DNA from: Dirofilaria immitis
Taxonomy: Eukaryota; Nematoda; Chromadorea; Rhabditida; Onchocercidae
Direction: 5' to 3'
Assembly: GCA_024305405.1 (NCBI GenBank)
Contig: JAKNDB010000064.1
Span: 930,001-994,000, forward strand
DNA length: 64,000 nucleotides
The notes under the pieces are model-generated. The model was given only the letters and a program-made list of their open reading frames with translations. It made no database searches and was not told where the DNA came from. Positions 55,561-64,000 of this stretch are shown piece by piece (the first letter of the stretch is position 1; each line of letters begins with the position of its first letter). The position numbers and the translations under genes are program-made.

Positions 55561-55886
55561 CTATTTACAATTAAAACCAATTGGTAATAAAGATAAAACG
55601 GTATTTGTTGGTATATTTGATGTTGATTGAAGCTTAGAAGTTGTTGACATTTGAACCGGAAGAGATTGATTAGATTCAATATGTTGTATATTAATAGTTT
55701 CCATAAAATTATACTGATTTTTTAGATGTGACGATTGAATGGATGAAGTATGTTCCGGACGATTGATTGGTAATTTAGTAGGATATATAAATGATGTAAT
55801 ATTATGATGATTGTTTTCAAGATAATAATCCTCTGGTAGATAAGAAAGATAATCTTGATGATAATGGGTACTATATCGATAACGTT

Positions 55887-55917
<31 letters not shown>

Positions 55918-58900
55918 TTGCTTGCTGTTGTTGCTGTTGTTGTTGTTGTTGTTGTTGTTGTTGCTGTTGTTGCTGTTGTTGCTGTTGTTGTTGCTGTTGT
56001 TGTTGTTGTCGTTGTTGTTGAGCTAATACAAGTAAACGAGGTGGTACATGAAGTAAGGTTGCTATTAAGTTTGTTGTAGTTTGACTCATTCCATTACTTA
56101 ACATATTTGCATATTCCAAAGCACTTGGTTGTACATTACTATCCAAGATATAATCCAATGCGGCAATATAATTCCTATAATTGAATTATTAAAATATTTA
56201 TGATAATTAATTGATAACAATCAAATAATTGATTAAATTATCATTAATTATTAATTAACCAATAATAACTAACAATAATTAATTTATGATTAAACTTCAA
56301 ACAAAAATCACTATAATATCATTATTATTACTACTACTATTAATCGTTATTTCTCGTGTTATTTCATTAAAGTCCTTTTCTCTTCTTTTTTGAGATTTAT
56401 AATAAGATATTTAAAATTTAAATTAATTACAAATAAATTAAATTTTATTTATATTTCCACTTAATATATTATTTTTGTTATTATTTTTATTGTTAAGGTT
56501 AAAAGGTCAAAATTTGAGAATATAAAAATTAGGTATGTATGTATAAGATAGAGAAGATGAGTAGAATTATAGAAAATATATAAAATTGAAAAAGATATGA
56601 TAAAAAAAGAAAAATGTGGATAAAGAAAAAAAATTGAATAGATCAATTAAATTAATGCAAAAAGGTGAAAAGTGATAATATAAGAAATGGATAGATTGAT
56701 TGAATGATAATAATAGGTAAAGGAAATAATGATGATAATGATGATGATGATGGATGATGATGACAATTTAGAAAATGATTAGCAATGTGATGTGGATGGA
56801 ATAAATTATTGTTTCTAGTCGTAATAGCTCATTATTATTATATTTTATTAAAATCAATCAGCAATAAACGATACAGTATCTGACAAAAGGTCAATCTTAA
56901 AGTCATCTTATCCAATCTTTTTTTTCTTTTGCTTAATTAAATTAATTTATATCAATCAATTTTAATTGAAATAATTAAATTATTTTCGACTTATTCATAA
57001 TATTTCAAGTAACGGTTCTATTATCAGTGATAAAAATGATATCAAATTAGTTAATGTTTGATATAAATTTAATGAAATTTAACACATTCATTTTAAATTA
57101 ATGAAATAAATGGCAGAAAAATTAAATAGATTATATGATTATTGATTAAGATAAAATAATAATTATTGTTTATGATAAGATAATAATTATTGATTAAGAT
57201 AAGATAATAATTATTGATTAAGATAAGATTAATGTCTAAGCTGAAAATATAAATTTGCTTAAATTTTACAATAAAATTTATTTGATATAAAACATTTAAT
57301 GATAGATAATAATAATAAAATGTTGAAATTAGCATTATTATCATTATTATTGTTATCATTAATCATAATAACAAAACGTTGAAATTATGATTATTATTGT
57401 TAATCATGATAATAAAATGTTAAAATTAGTATTGTTATCATTACAATTATCATTAATCATAGTAACAAAATGCTTATATTAGTATTACTATCATTATTAT
57501 TAACATTAATCATAATAATAAAATGTTGAAATTATTATTATCATTATTATTATTAATATTAATTATTATTACTATTCGTTGTTAATTGTATATTACTATT
57601 AATAATAATAATAATAATAATCACTCACTCATTCATTCAATAATAATAACAATAACAATAATAATAATAATGATAATAATAATAACAATAGTAATAATAA
57701 TAATGATAATAATAATAATAATAGTAATAATAACAATAATAGTGGTAATAATAATAATTTCAACATTAAACATATATAGTAATAATATGAAATAAAAAAA
57801 GGTCAAAAGTTTAAATATTAATTTATAAAATTTGCCCTACAACTATATCTATCATTGAAATGCATAAAATTCCAAATATCAAAAGAATAAAGAAGATAGT
57901 TGGAATATATATAGAAATCAAATGTGTAAATGAAATATTATCGTAGTAGAATGTTGTTGATTGTTTTCAAGTATCATAAAGCAAGCCTTATCTTATCATG
58001 TTACTAAAGTAGTCTTATCTATGACAATAATGATAATAATAATGATAATATTACTATTATTATTATTCGATGAATTAAAAATAAAGCGAAGAATTTGAAA
58101 AAAAAAGGAAAATATTATATTGCGAATACCGTAATGTTTATTTTTTGATAAATTATATCCACTTGAGACGGATAATTTGTCTGTCAAAATAACTATGCAA
58201 CATTTTATGGCGCCTTTTGATTAGTTTCAATTTTGATTGATTATACTTATTGGCCGTAATTTGATATAAGTTTTATTAGAAAAGCATTTTCTAGAAAAAT
58301 ATGACAAAAAAATATGAATAGTTGAGGATGATCGATGATGACGAGAAATGGAATTGTTGAAAAATGTTAAAATTTGATAATTAATATAAATATACAAGCA
58401 TTTATAAGATGATTACTAAATTTGATAATTGATATGAATATATTTAAGTATTTATAAGATGATTAATGAATTTGATAATTGATATAAATATATATAAGTA
58501 TTTATGTAAAATGATTAGTGAATTTTATAATTGATATAAATACATTTAAGTATTTATAAAATGATTAGTGAATTTGATAATTGATATGAATATATTTAAG
58601 TATTTATAAGATGATTAATGAATTTGATAATTGATATAAATATATAAGTATTTATGTAAAATGATTAGTGAATTTGATAATTGATATAAATATATTTAAG
58701 TATTTATAAAATGATTAGTGAATTTGATAATTGATATAAATATATTTAAGTATTTATAAGATGATTAATGAATTTGATAATTGATATAAATATATATATA
58801 TAAGTGTTTATATGAAATGATTAGTGAATTTGATAATTAATATAAATAAATAGGTATTTATAAAATGCTTAATAATGTTAATATTTCTAAAAAAATATTT

Positions 58901-59341
58901 TAAAAAATAAAAACTTAGAATATTTATTTATATATTGCAAATATATGAAAAATTAAAAATGTTTATTTTAAATTAAATAAATGAAATTTATTTAATTTAT
59001 AAAAATTATTAATTATTAAATATATGAAAAAGTTAGCGTTAAAAAGGAATTGAAATGAATTAGTAATAATTAATTTTAATATCAAATATTATTAAAAATA
59101 ACTATAAACAATCTAAAAAATACCTTGCTAATCGTAATGTTTCAATTTTGGAAAGTTTTTGATGTTGTGTTGTTATTGGAACACGTTGACGTAATTTATC
59201 TAAGGCACGATTTAAGCCATGCATACGATTCCTTTCACGTGTATTTGCTTTTTGACGTCGAATTCGAGATTTACTAATCGTATCAAATGTTGTTGAAGTT
59301 ATTTTTGATTCATCTGGTGCAATTGATGATGGAGCTGTCAT
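55561..59341 (-). CDS. NeuroD/CND-1-type bHLH transcription factor with polyQ tract (2 exons)
   Basis: Exons 59124-59341 and 55561-56174, split by a 2.95 kb intron, give about 276 residues. The bHLH domain (residues ~28-82) reads [17 protein letters not shown], then [29 protein letters not shown] and, across the splice, [10 protein letters not shown]. This is closest to the NeuroD family. C. elegans CND-1 has the same [18 protein letters not shown] run and acts in early motor-neuron fate (family knowledge). After the domain comes [12 protein letters not shown], then about 45 Gln encoded by CAA/CAG (55885-56020), then a Tyr/His/Asn/Ser-rich tail ending LLPIGFNCK. The glutamine tract contains one frame break at about 55918-55925 (one base extra or two missing). 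The tail beyond it is clearly coding in the shifted frame. The start follows an AG acceptor. Confidence 0.88.
55885..56020 (-). repeat. CAA/CAG trinucleotide repeat encoding polyglutamine
   Basis: About 45 codons, mixed CAA and CAG with one CGA (Arg), inside exon 2 of the bHLH gene. The repeat phase slips once near 55920, where the plus strand reads TTGCTTGCTG. Confidence 0.95.
57130..57765. repeat. ATT/AAT-rich repeats in the bHLH intron
   Basis: Short units with TAATAATTATTGATTAAGAT (57130-57235) are followed by ~55 bp units with TTAATCATAATAACAAAA and GTTGAAATTA words (57300-57560), then an AAT array (57600-57760). All lie in the single intron of the bHLH gene. Confidence 0.8.
58372..58870. 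repeat. ~50 bp minisatellite, about ten copies, in the bHLH intron
   Basis: A unit with ATGATTAGTGAATTTGATAA, TTGATATAAATATAT and TAAGTATTTATAA repeats head to tail about ten times with few changes. It ends about 250 bp before exon 1 in the direction of the intron's 5' end. Confidence 0.9.
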
Positions 59342-59347
59342 TATTCT

Positions 59348-59351
59348 GCTA
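59348..59351 (-). promoter_or_regulatory. Candidate trans-splice acceptor for the bHLH gene
   Basis: On the minus strand a T run of about 18 followed by AG ends 8 bases before the ATG at 59341. This is a strong pyrimidine-rich acceptor with no coding exon upstream. Confidence 0.5.
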
Positions 59352-61460
59352 AAAAAAAAAAAAAAAAAATGAAATAGATGATGATATCTTATGATACTGT
59401 AATAGAGAATATATCAAAGATGATCAGTAGAATTTTTTGGATCATTAAGAATTTTTGATGCTTACAACCAATAATTATGATCTTATTAATTAAAATTAAT
59501 TCTAACTTAATTTTCTTCATATTTCTCTCCTAATTTAACGAAGATGATATTGTTGTTAATCGGCTAAAAATTGGATTATCTCATCGTCATCATTTTATTT
59601 GTTCTTGAACGAATTACATTCTCTTATACTTATATTTTTCAATGATACGATCAAAAAAAAAGTATTACGGTAATTTTACGCATAACAAATATGATCATAT
59701 CACTACAAATATGATAAAAGAGAAATATCTGAAATTTTATAATTTGCATTCATTTCCTATCTAATCTATTTTCATTATTATGTATTCTAGATATTGAAAT
59801 CGAAATTTTATCACCTATCATTTATTTAACAACTTATCAAATTTCATAATAGTTTTAAAAAAGCGGGGATTTAAAAAAATTGATAAAATATTTCGTCCAA
59901 AAATTGAAGAGCAAATAAATATCGTCTATGCCGATAGATGATAATACATCGGAAATGAATATTTCAGGTAATTACTGAAATGGATAATAGGAATGAAAAA
60001 AGGGTGGAGAAATGATAAATTGTGCAGCTCCGCCTTCAGGCTCTCAAAAAAAAAAAATTGGCCAATCTATCTGTCCCATTCACAATTTTGGACTATTATT
60101 GAGAAAAAAACAAAAAAAAGTGGGTTGGGTTGGGTTGGAACATTTATCGTCTAATCGAAAGGACTGATAAATACTAAATTTAATCAAATAATATTAATTA
60201 TCAATTCATTTATTCATTTCTAATTTAAATTGAATCGAATATGAGATTAAAATTAATTAATATTTAAATATGCAAATTTGGATAATATTTGAATATTTAA
60301 AATCGATAATTAAAATGAAATTTTAAATCTTTCAATTTCTATTATTCCTTTTTTTTTTTATTTTTATTTTTTTTTGTAATTTCAACAAAATATTATTTTT
60401 GATTTATATTTATTTTATTCTATTCATATACAATATATACAGGAACAAATATTTGTTGCACTTTGACCTTAAATTTAAATAGATAAGCAAATATATGAAA
60501 AGCGATATTACTGTTGCAATAAACATTCGTTCAGATGATAATTGATTGATAATTAATTCGTAATTAAATATGCAAATTTTAACAGAGATAATATATTGAT
60601 GAAATATTATACTTTTTGTGATTTTCTTTCCAATTTTAATGAAATATATTATTTTTACTTTTCATTCAATTTTACCTCAAATACTTTTTCTACCCTTTGA
60701 CCTTAAAATGTAAACAAGTGTGAAGTATGCGAGAAAAGGCATTAATCTCGCAACAGGCATTCGTCGGGTGGTAATTTGATGACAAAGGTTGAAAAAAAAA
60801 AAAGAAGAGGATTAATCATGAATCAAAGAGGTTTATCATACTTGTTCATTTGTCAGATTAAACATTTCGTTCAAAATCTTTTCTTCTCCTTTCTCTCTCT
60901 TTCTTTCTATCTTATTTTTTTATATACATCTTAAATTCTTCTTCCTTTTTTTTTACCCGAAGTTTTAAAAATTATTTTCAAAATATCTTATCACCAAAAT
61001 AATTCTGATAAGTTTGATATAAGATAGGATGAAGAATACAAAAAGGGTAAAAATGTGAAATGAATACGATTGTAAAAATAGGAATTATTTCAAATAAAAC
61101 ATTCAATCAATCATATATATATATAGATATGCTCCATATATATAGCAAGCAATAGCATCATATCAAGAGTCCGTTTTGTCGAGAGTCCGTCTGTTCTAAT
61201 CCATAAATACTCCATGAATAGGATTTTTATTGTAAATGGTCAATGGTCAAGAAATGCTGAAACTGTCCAACTAAACAATACGAACAAAACCCGACAATCT
61301 GCATTATCGTAAATGGAAAAGCGGCATAGATGAAAAAGGAAAAAAAAAAAGGCTGACTAACTTAACCTAAAACTAACTGACTGATTTGCCTAACTAACTG
61401 ACCGATAGAAAAAAAAAAAATGACCGAATATTATTTGACATGTGAGAAATGTACGGACGA

Positions 61461-61516
61461 ATGCATGCTATTTGCATTTGCATGCATACAATATGCATGC
61501 ATGAAAATGCAAGTAG
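61461..61516. promoter_or_regulatory. Cluster of ATGCAT palindromes and octamer-like words
   Basis: Within about 55 bases there are several TGCATGCA/ATGCAT palindromes and a reverse octamer ATTTGCAT (the POU-factor site ATGCAAAT on the other strand). It lies 2.1 kb upstream of a neural bHLH gene. Regulatory function is only inferred. Confidence 0.3.
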
Positions 61517-61675
61517 CATTTATGATTGTTCATTTAAATGATTTGTAGCATATCATCATCATCATCATCATCTTTCTTCACATATACAATAAATGCTTTC
61601 AGCGGATTTTTTTTTGATAAATTTTGCGGTAAACTCTATTCAAATCTTTTTGATAAACTTCTCTTCATTATGACT

Positions 61676-62010
<335 letters not shown>

Positions 62011-63469
62011 GCAAATGAAGTAAGTAAGCAAGTAATTGATCATTCAGAGTTTTGAATTACTTCATTTGATATGCATCTAAGGGAAGGAAAAAATGGAATA
62101 TACTAAAAGATATAATATAAAATAGAATTTAATTTAATTTAAAATTAAAATTTGAACGATTGAAAGAATTTAAAAAAGAAATGAAAATGAAAATATATTT
62201 TATAAGATCAAAAAAAAAGGAATGTCTCAATAATATACATACATATATATATGTATGAATAGAACTTATATTAATAATTTTTAACTATTGAAAATATGAA
62301 ATGAATGAATGAAAATGAAAATAAAAATTGTAAAAAAATATGAATTTAAAATTGAATTGAATTAAACATTTAAATTTAAATATTTTAAAAGGAATAGAAA
62401 AAACGAAAATTTTATTGCTATGATTTTCATGTAAAAAAAAAAAAAACACATCGTATTACTTATATAATTCTCTCTTAATTTCTTACTATAATATAAAATC
62501 GAATTTAAATAATTAAATAATTGATTATTCATTGCAAAAATTTTTTAAAAAATTAATTAAATTATCAAATACAATCAATAAATTTAGTAATTTTGCTATT
62601 TTTTTCTTTGTAAACAAATATAAAATTTGAATTAATAATTAATAATTAATCGTATATTAATGGAATAGAATTAATGAAATAGCAAAATATAAATTTGAAT
62701 TATTTCTTTTTGTCTAAAACAAAAATACTCTTATTATAATAATTTATTAAATCATATCATTTTCCATTTCCTTTTTTGGAATGATTTGATTAAATTACTC
62801 ATCGAATCATTGAAAATTGTAACATTTTTTTTTCCTGATTCAATCCATTCAAATATCTTTTTCCAATTATAATATTCAAATTTAGTTAATATTTGAGAAA
62901 AAAAAGTTTTGATATTATCTTTTATATAGCTATGGTATCATTTCACTTTCTTTTTCGTCTAATCTCTTCTTTTCTCTATCATTTTTCTATCTTTCCTTTC
63001 GTCTTTTCCTTTTTTTGCATTCCCGTTGCTTTTTTTTCTACCTTTTCTCGATTGCTACTCGTCAATTTTACCCGTAAAAGGGAAGAAAACGGAATGAAGC
63101 ATTTGATATTATTCCGCTTCATTTCAGTTCCATCTTCTGCTTTCCAGGAAGATTTATTAGCACCGACAAAGAGAATTTACGAAATGTGACAGATCTATTT
63201 TTTCTTTTTTTTTTCATTTAACCCGAATTAATGCCTTCAGAAATCTGTTCGAGATTTGTGCCATTACTGTTCCTGCCGACATCATCAGCATCATCATCAT
63301 CATCATCAGCATTCATCATCATCAGTATTCATCGTCATCAGCATTCATCATTAGCAGCGGCAGCATCATTGTTATTACTACTGTTGTCGATAGAAAAGCG
63401 GTATTCAAGAAAGGATATGAAAGTGACAAAATGATTAATTGATGATGAAACGATTAATTAATGACAATG

Positions 63470-63471
63470 AC

Positions 63472-63560
<89 letters not shown>

Positions 63561-63576
63561 TAATAATAATAATAAC

Positions 63577-63648
<72 letters not shown>
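63470..63648. repeat. (TAA)n microsatellite
   Basis: About 180 bp of AAT/TAA units with two CAA interruptions, flanked by GATGAT/GGTGAT words. Open frames (poly-Asn, poly-Ile, poly-Leu) are artefacts. Confidence 0.97.
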
Positions 63649-63649
<1 letters not shown>

Positions 63650-64000
63650 GTGATAATGGTGATGATGATAATGTTGAAAGCATGCGTACTTCGTTTAATA
63701 CTATTGTTATGACATGATCAAATATTATTTGATTGATAATATATCATTATATTAAGGCTTGTTTATTGTTTACTGCAAAATGTTTACCGATATTGAAATA
63801 ACAAAACTTGATGTAAATATCATATAGATAGATAATGCTTCATGAGATAAGCAAAGGAGAAGAAGGAAAGGATTCAATCCCTCCTGAGACATTTCTACCA
63901 TATTTTTAAGGAACAGATGCTATGCTTGAAAATTTATCATCATCATCATTCATTGGCTTTAACGATAAAGGATTAATTTTGTATATTACTATCTCATATA

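Noticed and set aside
62893..63189. 98-codon plus-strand frame, Phe/Ser-rich
   Set aside because: Composition follows a pyrimidine-rich stretch. No motif or splice partner was seen.
63231..63717. Frames over ATC and TAA repeats (poly-Asn, poly-Ile, poly-Ser)
   Set aside because: Low-complexity repeats with no conserved segment.

Overview
This window is strongly AT-rich nuclear DNA from a nematode, most likely a spirurid or filarial-type (clade III) worm. The evidence is protein-coding genes cut into many short exons with GT-AG introns and frequent TTTTCAG-type acceptors. Several start codons sit a few bases after an isolated AG that suits spliced-leader trans-splicing. The proteins look most like Caenorhabditis/nematode families: LON-1, CED-6, a PVF-1-type growth factor and a CND-1-type bHLH. 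The species cannot be named from the sequence alone.

Ten protein genes are supported, all rebuilt exon by exon. 2334-5344 (-) is a LON-1-type CAP protein. 11607-16486 (-) is the ABCF2 ATPase. 18903-20941 (+) is an ADP/ATP translocase. 21867-24647 (-) is CDK5. 25619-29549 (-) is a secreted PDGF/VEGF-family growth factor. 34250-37857 (+) is the engulfment adaptor CED-6/GULP. 40343-45260 (+) is SSRP1, the HMG-box subunit of FACT. 46137-46834 (+) is ribosomal protein eS28. 47346-53496 (+) is Elongator subunit ELP2. 55561-59341 (-) is a NeuroD/CND-1-type bHLH factor with a glutamine tract. The genes do not form one pathway: translation and chromatin housekeeping genes lie beside developmental signalling genes. 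The three plus-strand genes SSRP1, eS28 and ELP2 are closely spaced and could be an operon.

The space between genes and the larger introns are filled with simple-sequence and minisatellite DNA: (TTA)n or (TAA)n arrays near 7.55-7.97 kb, 61.7-62.0 kb and 63.47-63.65 kb, 50-140 bp tandem repeats, direct duplications, and one fold-back element in ABCF2 intron 1. No tRNA, rRNA, CRISPR array or recognisable transposase was seen.

The most important finding is about the sequence itself. Exon-phase bookkeeping shows that nine of the ten genes need one or more single-base corrections, about twenty in all. Most are one missing base in a short A/T run. With them, the models come out at the family lengths (CDK5 292 aa, ELP2 819 aa, ABCF2 628 aa). 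This looks like systematic homopolymer undercalling in a draft assembly rather than pseudogenes. Any automated annotation will truncate these genes, for example by a false stop in SSRP1 at 44485-44487. I found no convincing new biological system. The best biological leads are the PDGF/VEGF-type factor, the polyQ bHLH factor, and the duplicated exon edge inside lon-1.
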